From contig CAJFID010000027.1 in the NCBI GenBank assembly GCA_904380375.1, forward strand, positions 1-37,190: a stretch of 37,190 nucleotides of DNA, written 5' to 3'. Origin of the DNA: Avimonas intestinalis (lineage in GTDB: Bacteria; Bacillota; Clostridia; Oscillospirales; Acutalibacteraceae). Of this stretch, positions 15,177-23,906 are shown piece after piece; position 1 is the first letter of the stretch, and every line of letters begins with the position of its first letter. Both the position numbers and the translations under genes were made by a program. Below the pieces are notes generated by a model. That model was not told the DNA's origin and ran no database searches. It saw nothing but the letters and a program-made list of their open reading frames with translations.

Positions 15177-16064
15177 ATGTTGAAGGATAGCTTTTCGTCC
15201 TTTCACCCGGTGGTGAATTTCCTGTATTTCCTGGCGGTCATCCTGTTCAGCATGTTCTTCCTCCACCCCGTTTTCCTGGGGATTTCCCTGCTGTGCGGCA
15301 TGGCCTACTCCACCTATCTCAACCGGGGGAAAGCGGTGCGGTTCAACCTGATGATGCTTCCCGTCCTGCTGCTTTTCGCCGTGATGAACCCCGTGTTCAA
15401 CCACGAAGGGGCGACCATCCTGGTTTACGTCAACGACAATCCGGTCACGGCCGAATCCATTATTTACGGCTTTGCGGCGGCGACCATGTTCGTCTCGGTC
15501 ATTATCTGGTTCTCCTGCTACAATGCGGTGATGACCTCGGATAAATTTATCTATCTGTTTGGGCGGGTGATCCCCGCCCTGTCCCTGGTGCTGTCGATGA
15601 CGCTGCGCCTGGTGCCGCGGTTCAAGGCGCAGGCGCGGGTGATCTCAAACGCGCAGAAGTGCATCGGGCGGGATGTCAGCAACGGCGGCGTTATTCAGCG
15701 TGCGAAAAACGGGATGAAGATCCTGCTGATCCTGATTACCTGGGCGCTGGAAAACGCGATTGACACGGCAGACTCGATGAAATCGCGCGGCTATGGGCTG
15801 AAGGGGCGGACCAGCTTCTCCAATTACCGTTTTGACCGGCGGGACGTGCTGGGCCTCGTTGTGCTGCTGCTGCTGATCGCGGTGGTGCTGGCCGGCGCGG
15901 CGGCGGGGGAAAACAACATCGTGTATTTCCCCGCGCTTGTTGTCAAGCCTTTTTCGCCCTTCAGCCTGACGGTTTACCTCGGATACGCGGGGCTCTGCCT
16001 GATGCCGCTGATCATGGATTTGTGGGAGGACGCCAAATGGGCTCGTTTGCAATCGAAAATCTGA
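15177..16064 (+). CDS. ecfT: ECF transporter transmembrane component EcfT
   Basis: The 295-residue protein has five to six membrane helices. It carries the EcfT/CbiQ coupling motifs: PRFKAQARVISNAQKCIGRD (about 148-167) and the Ala/Ser-Arg-Gly motif SMKSRGYGL (about 200). EcfT joins the two ATPases to the S component. The ATG at 15177 follows GAGGGGGAGC. The last 28 bases overlap the ATPase gene, showing translational coupling. Confidence 0.9.
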   Translation: MLKDSFSSFHPVVNFLYFLAVILFSMFFLHPVFLGISLLCGMAYSTYLNRGKAVRFNLMMLPVLLLFAVMNPVFNHEGATILVYVNDNPVTAESIIYGFAAATMFVSVIIWFSCYNAVMTSDKFIYLFGRVIPALSLVLSMTLRLVPRFKAQARVISNAQKCIGRDVSNGGVIQRAKNGMKILLILITWALENAIDTADSMKSRGYGLKGRTSFSNYRFDRRDVLGLVVLLLLIAVVLAGAAAGENNIVYFPALVVKPFSPFSLTVYLGYAGLCLMPLIMDLWEDAKWARLQSKI

Positions 16065-17722
16065 CCTTTTCCTATCCCGAACAGACCAAAAAGGCGCTGG
16101 ATCATTTGACCATGACGGTGCGGGAGGGGGAGTTTGTCGCCCTCTGCGGCCGTTCGGGCTGCGGGAAAAGCACCCTCCTGCGCCATCTCAAAACCGTTTT
16201 AACCCCGCATGGGACGCGGGAGGGCGTTATCCTGTACAACGGGCGTCCCCTTGAGGAGGCCGATCAGCGCGCTCAGGCGTCCGGGATCGGGTATGTGCTG
16301 CAGAACCCGGATAACCAGATCGTGACCGACAAGGTCTGGCACGAGCTTGCCTTCGGTCTGGAAAGCCTGGGCTGCGATAAGGCGACCATCCGGCTGCGGG
16401 TGGCGGAGATGGCGAGCTTTTTCGGCATCCAGGGCTGGTTTATGCGGAATGTGACCGAGCTTTCCGGCGGGCAGAAGCAGCTGCTCAACCTTGCCTCGGT
16501 CATGGCGATGCAGCCCGGCGTGCTGATCCTGGACGAGCCGACCTCCCAGCTCGACCCGATCGCCGCCTCCGAATTCCTTGAGACGGTCAAGAAGATCAAC
16601 CGGGAGCTGGGCACCACCATCCTGATTTCGGAGCATCGGCTGGACGAGATCTTTCCCGCGGCGGACCGGGTGGCGGTGCTTGACCAGGGCAGGCTGCTCT
16701 GCTACGACCGGCCGGCGGAGGTAGGACGGATCCTCAAAGAGAAAAAGCACGATATGTTCTGGGCCCTTCCCGCGCCCATCCGGATTCACGCGGGGGTGGA
16801 AAACCGCCTGCCCTGCCCCCTCACCGTGCGGGACGGCCGCCAGTGGCTGGGCGAGCTGTTCGCGGACAAAACACCCGCCCAGACGGCCCTCCCCGCCGGG
16901 GAGGGGACGGAAGGCAAGGCGGCCGGCGGGGCGGCTCCCGCCATTGAGATGAAGGACGTGTGGTTCAAATACGAAAAGAGCGCCCCCGACGTGATCCGGG
17001 ATTTGAACCTCACGGTTCAGAGCGGCGAGTGGATGGCCATCGTCGGCGGCAACGGCACCGGAAAAACCACCACCCTGAACCTGATGAGCCGCCTGAGCCG
17101 GCCCTACCGCGGGAAGATCAAGCTCCACGGCCGGGAGCTTTCCAAATATACCGACGAGGAATTGTTTCACCACAACCTGGGGGTGCTCCCCCAGAACCCG
17201 CAGGCCCTTTTTGTCAAAAAGACGGTGGAGCTTGACTTAATGGAGATGTTCTCCGGCCGCCGGATGACCGCGGAGGAGAAGCGGAACAAAGCGCGGGAAA
17301 TGGCCGCCCTGACCGAGATTGAGGACCTGCTGACGATGCACCCCTACGACCTCAGCGGCGGGGAGCAGCAGCGCGCCGCGCTGGCCAAGGTGCTCCTGCT
17401 TGAGCCGCGCCTGCTGCTGCTTGATGAGCCGACCAAGGGGATTGACGGCTATTTTAAGCGGACGCTGGCCGGCATCCTGAAAAAGCTCCAGGGGCAGGGG
17501 GTAACCATCGTGATGGTTTCCCACGACGTGGAATTCTGCGCCCGGTATGCCGACACCTGCGCCATGTTCTTCGGCGGCAGCGTGGTTTCCTCCGGGCCCA
17601 CCCGCGCTTTCTTCGCGGGCAACAGCTTTTATACCACCGCGGCCAACCGGATGGCCCGCCGGCTTTTCCCGGACGCCGTGACAGAGGAGGAGGTTATTGC
17701 GCTGTGCCAACGGAATTTGTAA
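16037..17722 (+). CDS. Fused ECF transporter ATPase (EcfA-EcfA' in one chain)
   Basis: The 561-residue protein has two complete ABC ATPase domains. Domain 1 has Walker A GRSGCGKST (38-46), the Q-loop LQNPDNQIVTD, signature LSGGQKQ and Walker B VLILDEPTSQLDP. Domain 2 has GGNGTGKTT, LPQNPQALF, LSGGEQQR and LLLLDEPTKGID. A short Ala/Gly-rich linker joins them. In most ECF modules the two ATPases are separate proteins; single-chain forms occur in a minority. ATG 16037 is chosen over an upstream in-frame ATG because GGGAGG lies just before it. It overlaps ecfT and the following S component gene. Confidence 0.92.
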   Translation: MGSFAIENLTFSYPEQTKKALDHLTMTVREGEFVALCGRSGCGKSTLLRHLKTVLTPHGTREGVILYNGRPLEEADQRAQASGIGYVLQNPDNQIVTDKVWHELAFGLESLGCDKATIRLRVAEMASFFGIQGWFMRNVTELSGGQKQLLNLASVMAMQPGVLILDEPTSQLDPIAASEFLETVKKINRELGTTILISEHRLDEIFPAADRVAVLDQGRLLCYDRPAEVGRILKEKKHDMFWALPAPIRIHAGVENRLPCPLTVRDGRQWLGELFADKTPAQTALPAGEGTEGKAAGGAAPAIEMKDVWFKYEKSAPDVIRDLNLTVQSGEWMAIVGGNGTGKTTTLNLMSRLSRPYRGKIKLHGRELSKYTDEELFHHNLGVLPQNPQALFVKKTVELDLMEMFSGRRMTAEEKRNKAREMAALTEIEDLLTMHPYDLSGGEQQRAALAKVLLLEPRLLLLDEPTKGIDGYFKRTLAGILKKLQGQGVTIVMVSHDVEFCARYADTCAMFFGGSVVSSGPTRAFFAGNSFYTTAANRMARRLFPDAVTEEEVIALCQRNL

Positions 17723-18600
17723 CCCCGGACCCGCATACGGCGCCTTCGGCGCCCGTCCCGCAGGACGGGGAAAGCCAACCCGGGAACGCCTCTTCCTGCC
17801 CGGCCCCGCCGCCGGAGGCTCCAGGAAAGCGGACGCCGGAGGGAAAAAGCAAACATAAGCTGAGCAAACGGACGTGGGTGTCGCTGTTTTTCATCGTCGT
17901 CCTGATCCCGGTCGTGCTGGTTGTGCTGGGCAGCCGGATGCAGACCATGAAATGGGATTTTTCCCTCTTCGGGACCACCGTGGTCTGGCGGCTGCATTAT
18001 GCGGTTTCCCTGCTGATCATCATCTGCACCATGATCCCGTTTTTCATGGTGTTTGAAAAACGGAAGCCCCAGGCGCGGGAACTGGTTGTGATCGCCACCC
18101 TGGCCGCGCTGGCGGTGGCGGGCCGGGCCGCTTTCTTTATGCTGCCCCAATTCAAGCCGGTGTGCGCCATCGTGATCATCGCGGGGGTCTGCTTCGGGGC
18201 GGAGTCGGGCTTCCTGGTCGGCGCGGTGACCGGGTTTGTTTCCAACTTCTTCTTCGGCCAGGGCGTCCATACTCCTTGGCAGATGTTCTGCTTCGGGATC
18301 GTGGGCTTCCTGGCGGGGATTCTGTTCAAAAAGGGGCTGCTGCCCAAAAAGCGGATCCCGCTGTGCATCTACGGAACCCTGGCCACTCTCCTGATCTACG
18401 GGGGGATCATCAACCTGGGGACCTTGCTCAGCTCCGGGATTCCTCTGACCTGGCCGGTCGTGATCACCACGTATGCGTCTGCTTTGCCGTTTGATCTGGT
18501 CCATGCGGCGGCCACCGCCTTTTTCCTCCTGCTTTTCTCCAAGCCGGTGATTGAAATCCTTGACCGGATCAAGGTCAAATACGGGATGCTTGAGCCGTAG
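17704..18600 (+). CDS. ECF transporter S component (candidate cobalamin or corrinoid carrier)
   Basis: The 298-residue protein begins with a Pro/Glu-rich cytoplasmic tail of about 50 residues, followed by about seven membrane segments. Segments such as LVVIATLAALAVAGRAAFFM and AGVCFGAESGFLVGAVTGFV are typical of S components. The start is GTG 17704 inside the end of the ATPase gene, with GAGGAGG about ten bases upstream. It is larger than most S components (~180-220). Its place between a dedicated ECF module and a CobQ-like gene plus cobalamin riboswitch suggests a corrinoid substrate, but nothing in the sequence proves it. Confidence 0.8.
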   Translation: MPTEFVTPDPHTAPSAPVPQDGESQPGNASSCPAPPPEAPGKRTPEGKSKHKLSKRTWVSLFFIVVLIPVVLVVLGSRMQTMKWDFSLFGTTVVWRLHYAVSLLIIICTMIPFFMVFEKRKPQARELVVIATLAALAVAGRAAFFMLPQFKPVCAIVIIAGVCFGAESGFLVGAVTGFVSNFFFGQGVHTPWQMFCFGIVGFLAGILFKKGLLPKKRIPLCIYGTLATLLIYGGIINLGTLLSSGIPLTWPVVITTYASALPFDLVHAAATAFFLLLFSKPVIEILDRIKVKYGMLEP

Positions 18601-18614
18601 GGAGGCGCACAAAC

Positions 18615-19472
18615 ATGGCAAAGGCGATTATGCTGCAGGGGACGATGTCGCATGTGGGGAAAACGGCCCTAGCTGCCGGGCTGTGCCGGCTGCTGCGGCG
18701 GCGGGGAAGGAAGGTAGCCCCCTTTAAAGCGCAGAACCTGTCGGACCGTTTTTACCGCCTGCCCGACGGCCGCTTGCTCGGGGTAGGACAGGCGGTACAG
18801 GCATATGCCGCGGGGATCGCCCCCGATGTGCGGATGAACCCGGTATGCCTATCCTACAACGGCGGCCGGGTGGAGGCAACCCTTGACGGAAACCCCCTTT
18901 CCCCAGCCGAAGCCGGACGGTACCGCAGTGACCCGGACCGGTTGTTTACAGAGGTCCTGCACCGTTTCTACAGCCTGGCGTCGGAGTACGATTGGCTGGT
19001 TATTGAAGGCGCAGGCTGCCCGGCGGAGCTGAACCTGGCGGGAAGGGATATCGCCAACATGCGGTTTGCCCGGGCGGTCGGGGCGCCGGTGATCCTGGTA
19101 GGGGACGCTGAGCGCGGCGGGGTATTCGCCTCCCTGTATGGGACGCTCCGCCTTCTTGGCCCGGAGGACAGGGCGCGGGTGGCCGGGCTGTTAATCAATA
19201 AGCTTGACGGGGATCCGCGCGGCTTGGATCCCGGGCCGGCGCTCCTTGCCGAGCGGCTTGCCAAGGAGGAGGGACGGCCCGTCCCGGTGCTCGGGGTGAT
19301 CCCCCGACTGGCCCTCTGCCTGCCGGAGGAGGACACCGCGGACGGCCCGTCCGATGCCGGCCCGTCCGCCTGGGACGACGGCCTTGACCGCCTAGCCGAT
19401 GCGCTCGACTCTGCCGTGGGGGTGCAGGCGCTTGAAGCCCTAGCGTGGGACGTGTGTCCGCCGGCTTGGTAA
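18615..19472 (+). CDS. CobQ-like ATPase domain protein lacking the glutaminase domain
   Basis: The 285-residue protein matches the N-terminal synthetase domain of cobyric acid synthase (CobQ/CbiP). It has P-loop GTMSHVGKT (9-17), VAPFKAQNLSD (34-44), the 'EGAG.PAE.NL' motif (131-141), RDIANMRFA and LVGDAERGGVFASLYGT (161-177). Full CobQ is about 500 residues with a C-terminal glutamine amidotransferase that amidates the corrin ring. Here the protein stops after the ATPase-domain tail (LDRLADALDSAVGVQALEAL). The stop is followed directly by the riboswitch promoter region with no remnant of the second domain. It may be a shortened CobQ pairing with another amidotransferase, or a repurposed ATPase. 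It starts 14 bases after the S component gene. Confidence 0.75.
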   Translation: MAKAIMLQGTMSHVGKTALAAGLCRLLRRRGRKVAPFKAQNLSDRFYRLPDGRLLGVGQAVQAYAAGIAPDVRMNPVCLSYNGGRVEATLDGNPLSPAEAGRYRSDPDRLFTEVLHRFYSLASEYDWLVIEGAGCPAELNLAGRDIANMRFARAVGAPVILVGDAERGGVFASLYGTLRLLGPEDRARVAGLLINKLDGDPRGLDPGPALLAERLAKEEGRPVPVLGVIPRLALCLPEEDTADGPSDAGPSAWDDGLDRLADALDSAVGVQALEALAWDVCPPAW

Positions 19473-19518
19473 TAATTCGGGAATTCTGGAATTTTACCGC
19501 CGCTTCCTCCCGAAGCCG

Positions 19519-19547
19519 TTGACTTTTGGCGTTAGGCAGGCTACAAT
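19519..19547 (+). promoter_or_regulatory. Sigma-A promoter of the cobalamin-riboswitch operon
   Basis: TTGACT (19519-19524), a 17-base spacer and TACAAT (19542-19547) make a near-consensus promoter. The expected start of transcription is close to 19554. Confidence 0.8.
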
Positions 19548-19553
19548 AAAACC

Positions 19554-19569
19554 GCAATTTGACAATTGC
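19554..19569. promoter_or_regulatory. Small palindrome at the expected transcription start
   Basis: GCAATT-TGAC-AATTGC lies directly at the predicted start point, before the riboswitch aptamer. It could be an operator or a 5'-end stabilising hairpin of the leader RNA. Confidence 0.3.
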
Positions 19570-19583
19570 ATAAAGCGCAGATG

Positions 19584-19775
19584 CAATGGTTGCCGCCGCG
19601 CCCCCGCGCGGCGGATGAAAAGGGAACGCGGTGAAAAGCCGCGGCAGCCGCCCGCTACTGTGAGAAGGACGAAAGCGCGGACACGGGTTTTCCCCGTGGG
19701 AGCCACTGGAGACGGATTTCCGCCTCTGGGAAGGGCCGCGCCGGTAGGATGATTTCGAGCCAGGAGACCTGCCTT
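19584..19775 (+). promoter_or_regulatory. Cobalamin riboswitch (adenosylcobalamin-type aptamer)
   Basis: All the conserved blocks of the cobalamin riboswitch are readable in order. They are GATGAAAAGGGAA and GGTG, then GCCGCCCGCTACTGT, GGACGAAAG, AGCCACTGGAGAC, CTGGGAAGG and the B12 box GAGCCAGGAGACCTGCC (19757-19773). It follows a strong promoter and is followed by a terminator at 19884. This fits transcriptional control: with cobalamin bound the terminator forms and the downstream operon is switched off. A possible antiterminator pairs GGCCTCCC (19859-19866) with the left terminator arm. Confidence 0.95.
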
Positions 19776-19883
19776 GCATGTTTATCAATCTTTTCGGCGG
19801 AAACAGAGGATAAATTGCGGGGGAAGCCGTCTTTTGGCCCGGCGCTGGGTCTGAAAGGGGCCTCCCGTCCACTTTATCAAGCA

Positions 19884-19911
19884 GGGAGCCGAAGCATTTC
19901 GGCTCCCTTTT
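19884..19911 (+). terminator. Riboswitch expression-platform terminator
   Basis: GGGAGCCGAA (19884-19893), GCAT loop, TTCGGCTCCC (19898-19907), then TTTT. It is located between the aptamer and the ATG at 19957. Confidence 0.85.
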
Positions 19912-19956
19912 CTGTTCCTTCCCGGATGAAAGCAAAGAGAAAGAAGGAGAGGGACT

Positions 19957-22923
19957 ATGAACAAACCAAAGACGATGGGCCGCACGGGGACCGGCCGGCG
20001 GCTGCTTTCGGGCGTCCTGACGCTGGCGATGCTGGGGACGCTCCTCAGCACCGGCGCCCTGGCCGCGCCGGCGGAGGAAACAGCGGCGCAGGAGGCGTAT
20101 TGGTCCTCGTTTGCCAAGGACAGCGGCAATTCCGCCGTGGTGGAAAGCAAGCTGCCCACCACCCTGGACGAGATGGAAATGCTGCTGTACGGGCAGGCGG
20201 AAAAGGTAGGCGGGGAGAACATTTCCGCCCAGGATCCGGTGATCGTCGGCGACAAGATGTACTTTACTACGACCAGCGGGAGCACCTATACCTACGATAC
20301 CCTGGTCTGCTACGACATCGTGACGGGTGAGCGGCTCAAGGAGGTCAAGCTCGGCGACGGCGACGGTGAGAGCGTGGACAAAACCGGCTTTTTCTCCCGC
20401 ATGTGCTACGGCGACGGGAAGCTTTTTGTGCTGCTCAGTAACCGGATCCAGGCGTTCGACGCCGAAACGATGGAGCCGCTCTGGCTGACGCCGGCGGAAA
20501 AGCAGATGCTCTGCACCATCACCTATAACGACGGCTATATCTATACCGGCTACACCAACGGCGGCGGGGGCGGCACCGGGGCAACCCAGGGGGCCTATGT
20601 CTGCGTTTCAACCGAAGACGAGGACCCGTCCGATCCCTATGAAGTCAAGGACTATGTCTGGAAGTCCGAAACCGGCGGCTATTACTGGGCCGGCGGCGTG
20701 GTGGTCGGCAGCCGGATCTATTTTGTCGGGGATTCCGGCGTCCTGTATTCCCACCACCTGACCAAGGATGTGGTGTACGATACCCTTGATCTGGGCGACC
20801 AGGTGCGTTCCAACCTGATTTACGACGCGACCACCAACCGCCTGATCGTGGCGACCAAGTATACCGCGCAGCTTTTTACCATTGAGCTCAATGCGGACGG
20901 CACCTTTAACCACCAAACCGTCCGGGAATCGGCGGAGGATGCCATCGGCGGCGGCGTGACCGGCGGCGTGAGCGCCTATAACGGGCGAATTTACGTCCCC
21001 TCGGGCGGGATGCACGTTTCGGGCGGCTTTACCGTGCTGGACGCCGAGACGCTGGAACCGGCTTATATTATTGAGGGGCTGAGCTCCCAGAGCGTGCCGC
21101 TGATCTGCACGGCCTACGCCAGTGAGGAGAACAATTACAAGGTCTACGTCTATGCGATTGACTACATGTCCGGCGTCGGCTATGTCTTTGAGGACCAGCC
21201 GGGCCAGACGCAGTACAAGGAGGCCTTCCAGATCGGCACCAATGTGCAGATCGGCGGGGAGCAGTACCGCGGCACCACCTACAACTCCGCCTCCTTCAAG
21301 GCCGACCAGTACGGCAACCTGTATATGATCGGCGGCAGCAGCTCCTATTTCGGAACGGCTTACGGCCCGGATTACGAAAAGGGCGCCACCACCTATGCGC
21401 TGACCATCTTCCGCAATACAAACGCAGCGTTTACCGCGGAGGACGTGGAAAACGCGGTGAGCATCCTTCCCGACGAGCAGGACGCCGCCTATGCCGATAA
21501 GAAGACGGTCCTTGCCGCGCAGAAGCGGTATGACGGGCTGGCGGCCGCCGAGCAGGCCGAGGTAGGCAACGCCGGCAAGCTCACCACACTCACCGGCAAA
21601 ATGCAGGAGCTGACCGATTCCCTGATTGCGCAGGCAGAAGAAGAGATTGCGAGGATTTCCGAAAACGTGACGCTGGCGGACGAAGAGGCGATTGAAGCCG
21701 CCTATTTCCTCTACGGCAGCCTGCTTGACGAGGATAAGCTGCTCGTGCAGGGGCGGGAAAAGCTCGCCGAGGCGGTGGATGCGCTGTATGACCTGAAGGG
21801 CTCGATTGACGGGCTGATTGAAGCGATCGCCCTCCTGCCCGACGCCGCGGACGTGACGCTGGAGGACAAAGCGGCGGTCAACGAGCTGTGGGCGGCGTAC
21901 CAGGCGCTCAGCGAAGCGGACCGCGCCGAGGTGGAAAACGCGGACCGGCTGCTGGCCGCCAAGGATAAGATCAAGGAACTCGACGACGCGGCCCTCGTGC
22001 CGGGGGTAGAGGCGGCGATTGCCGCGCTGCCTTCGGCACAGGAGGTGACGCTGGCCCAGGAGGCCGCCGTCCAAGCGGCGTACGCGGACTATGCCGCCCT
22101 GCATCCGAACGTGCAGGCGCAGGTGCAGGGCCGCGAAAAGCTGGAAGCCGTTTATCAGGCGGTGACCGGCTACCGTGCGGCGGTGGACGAAATTGACGAG
22201 CTGATCTGGAACGAACTTGATCCCCGGAACATTACCCTGGCGGACAAGGAAACCGTGCAGGCGATCCTGGCGAAATACGACGCCCTGCGGGATTCCGAAA
22301 AAGAGTATGTGCAGTATTATTCGGACGTGGCCGATGCGCAGACGATCATCGCTTCGCTCGAAAAGGGCGTGATCCCGGAGCTGGTGTTTGAGCTGATCCG
22401 GGACGACGACCGGGATTACAGCGTCTCCGGCGAAGGGTATACCCTGACCTTCAACGGGCTGGATATTACCCGGCCGGCGGACTTCGCCTATGGGCTGACC
22501 CTGGGCGATACGGCGAACAAGGCGGCCATCGCCGCCCTGGCGGAGGATCCCTTTGCCTTTGCTTTCGCTCAGAGCGGGGCCTTCCCGGGCAAAGCGACGC
22601 TGACGCTTGAGGTCGGCGGCCAAGACGGCCAGAGGATCCTGTACCGCTTTGATCCCGATACGGGCGCGGCCGAAAAGCTGCAGACGGTCACGGTGACGGA
22701 CGGCAAAGCGGTCCTGACGATTGAAGAAGGCGGCGAATACTTCCTGGCCTCCGGACTGAAGGACGGCGGGACGGGTACGGTGCCTCCCGCTCAGGAGGAA
22801 ACGCCTTCCAACGGGCAGGGGACCACCTCGCCTTCCACCGGGGAAACGGCGGCGACGGGGCTGTTTGTCCTGGCGCTGGCGGCTCTGGCCGGCGTCGCGG
22901 CAACCAAAAAGGGACGCCGGTAA
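19957..22923 (+). CDS. Sortase-type surface protein: beta-propeller, helical repeats, beta domain
   Basis: The 988-residue protein has a signal peptide (1-36, ending ALAAPA). A PQQ-like beta-propeller (about 60-485) shows repeated blade motifs such as YDTLVCYDIVTGERLKEVKLG, IQAFDAETMEPLWLT and GGFTVLDAETLEPAYI. Five helical repeats of 55-65 residues (about 490-805) share 'VTL.D...V..ay..Y..L....k..V...ekL'. A small beta domain (806-932) follows. At the C-terminus SPSTGE (958-963), a hydrophobic helix and KKGRR form a sorting signal of the (S/N)PxTG kind used by clostridial sortases. The cobalamin riboswitch upstream implies a role in B12 or corrinoid capture at the surface. No cofactor-binding residue can be assigned from the sequence alone. 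Confidence 0.85.
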   Translation: MNKPKTMGRTGTGRRLLSGVLTLAMLGTLLSTGALAAPAEETAAQEAYWSSFAKDSGNSAVVESKLPTTLDEMEMLLYGQAEKVGGENISAQDPVIVGDKMYFTTTSGSTYTYDTLVCYDIVTGERLKEVKLGDGDGESVDKTGFFSRMCYGDGKLFVLLSNRIQAFDAETMEPLWLTPAEKQMLCTITYNDGYIYTGYTNGGGGGTGATQGAYVCVSTEDEDPSDPYEVKDYVWKSETGGYYWAGGVVVGSRIYFVGDSGVLYSHHLTKDVVYDTLDLGDQVRSNLIYDATTNRLIVATKYTAQLFTIELNADGTFNHQTVRESAEDAIGGGVTGGVSAYNGRIYVPSGGMHVSGGFTVLDAETLEPAYIIEGLSSQSVPLICTAYASEENNYKVYVYAIDYMSGVGYVFEDQPGQTQYKEAFQIGTNVQIGGEQYRGTTYNSASFKADQYGNLYMIGGSSSYFGTAYGPDYEKGATTYALTIFRNTNAAFTAEDVENAVSILPDEQDAAYADKKTVLAAQKRYDGLAAAEQAEVGNAGKLTTLTGKMQELTDSLIAQAEEEIARISENVTLADEEAIEAAYFLYGSLLDEDKLLVQGREKLAEAVDALYDLKGSIDGLIEAIALLPDAADVTLEDKAAVNELWAAYQALSEADRAEVENADRLLAAKDKIKELDDAALVPGVEAAIAALPSAQEVTLAQEAAVQAAYADYAALHPNVQAQVQGREKLEAVYQAVTGYRAAVDEIDELIWNELDPRNITLADKETVQAILAKYDALRDSEKEYVQYYSDVADAQTIIASLEKGVIPELVFELIRDDDRDYSVSGEGYTLTFNGLDITRPADFAYGLTLGDTANKAAIAALAEDPFAFAFAQSGAFPGKATLTLEVGGQDGQRILYRFDPDTGAAEKLQTVTVTDGKAVLTIEEGGEYFLASGLKDGGTGTVPPAQEETPSNGQGTTSPSTGETAATGLFVLALAALAGVAATKKGRR

Positions 22924-22953
22924 CGCGTTCCTAGATACTGCGGATGGAAAATG

Positions 22954-22991
22954 GGGAGACAAAGGTGCGGGAAACCGGGCCTTTGTCTCCC
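22954..22991 (+). other. Intercistronic hairpin
   Basis: GGGAGACAAAGG (22954-22965) and CCTTTGTCTCCC (22980-22991) form a perfect 12-pair stem between the surface protein and lipoprotein genes. No T-run follows on the plus strand, so an RNA-stability or processing element that sets the ratio of the two proteins is more likely than termination. Confidence 0.45.
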
Positions 22992-23015
22992 GCCAATAAA
23001 GGCGGGGAATAGGCG

Positions 23016-23882
23016 ATGAAACGAATGGATAAAAAGATAGGCGGGAAACGGGGCCTTTCGGCAGGGTTTTGCCTGCTTGCCCTGCTGTTTGCCGTTTTGA
23101 TCGGCTTGAGCGGCTGTACCATTGAGTTCCCGGACGAGGTAGCGGACGACGCCTTGCTGGTCCAGGAGACGCAGGACGCCGGCAGCACGACGGCCCCGGC
23201 CGCATCCGGGGCTGTGTCCCCGGATGCGGAGGAGACGCAGCAGGAAGCGCAGGGGGCTCAGGAGACACAGGATACGGCAGAATCGCCGGACACGAAGGAA
23301 ACCGCCGGCCAGGGCGGGACGGACTCCGGGAAGACCGGATCCTCCACCCCTTCCTCTACCGCCGGGAAATCGACTACGACCACCACATCCAAGCCGACCG
23401 CGGCGACCACCACGCCCAAGCCGGTGGAGCCTGAGGATGCGGAAATTGACGAGGACACCCGCCTGACCTGCACCCTGTCCATCCGCTGCGACACCATCCT
23501 GGACAACATGGACCTCTTCAACAAGGATAAGCTGGGGGTCCTGCCGGAGGACGGCGTGATCTACGCGGAGCGCACCGTTACCTTCTATGAAGGGGAATCG
23601 GTGTTTGACGTCCTGCTCCGGGAAACCAAGAAAAACCGCATCCATATGGAATTTGAGCCTACGCCCCTCTACAACAGCAATTATATTGAGGGGATCAACA
23701 ACCTGTACGAGATGGACTGCGGCGAGGGAAGCGGCTGGATGTACAGGGTGAACGGCTGGTTCCCCAATTACGGATGCAGCCGCTACCAGCTCAAGCAGGG
23801 GGACCGGATTGAATGGCTGTATACCTGCGATTTGGGCTACGACATCGGCCGGACCGGCACCTGGGACGATTTCCAGCGCTGA
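23016..23882 (+). CDS. DUF4430 (transcobalamin-like) lipoprotein
   Basis: The 288-residue protein has a lipoprotein signal with LSGC (Cys34), then a Thr/Glu/Gln-rich spacer (35-148) that would span the wall. A C-terminal DUF4430 domain (about 150-280) has the motifs TVTFYEGESVFDVLLRE, GSGWMYRVNGWFPNYGC and LKQGDRIEWLYTCDLGYD. DUF4430 resembles the C-terminal cobalamin-binding domain of mammalian transcobalamin and intrinsic factor. The cobalamin riboswitch upstream supports a B12-binding role; the binding itself is inferred. It is the likely hand-over protein between the surface propeller and the ECF transporter. Confidence 0.88.
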   Translation: MKRMDKKIGGKRGLSAGFCLLALLFAVLIGLSGCTIEFPDEVADDALLVQETQDAGSTTAPAASGAVSPDAEETQQEAQGAQETQDTAESPDTKETAGQGGTDSGKTGSSTPSSTAGKSTTTTTSKPTAATTTPKPVEPEDAEIDEDTRLTCTLSIRCDTILDNMDLFNKDKLGVLPEDGVIYAERTVTFYEGESVFDVLLRETKKNRIHMEFEPTPLYNSNYIEGINNLYEMDCGEGSGWMYRVNGWFPNYGCSRYQLKQGDRIEWLYTCDLGYDIGRTGTWDDFQR

Positions 23883-23906
23883 GGAGCGGGAAGGTTGGTT
23901 TGACGG

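Noticed and set aside
20608..23268. Very long open frame (886 codons) antisense to the surface protein gene
   Set aside because: It is the mirror of a high-GC coding region; the sense strand has signal peptide, domains and sorting signal, while the antisense frame has none.
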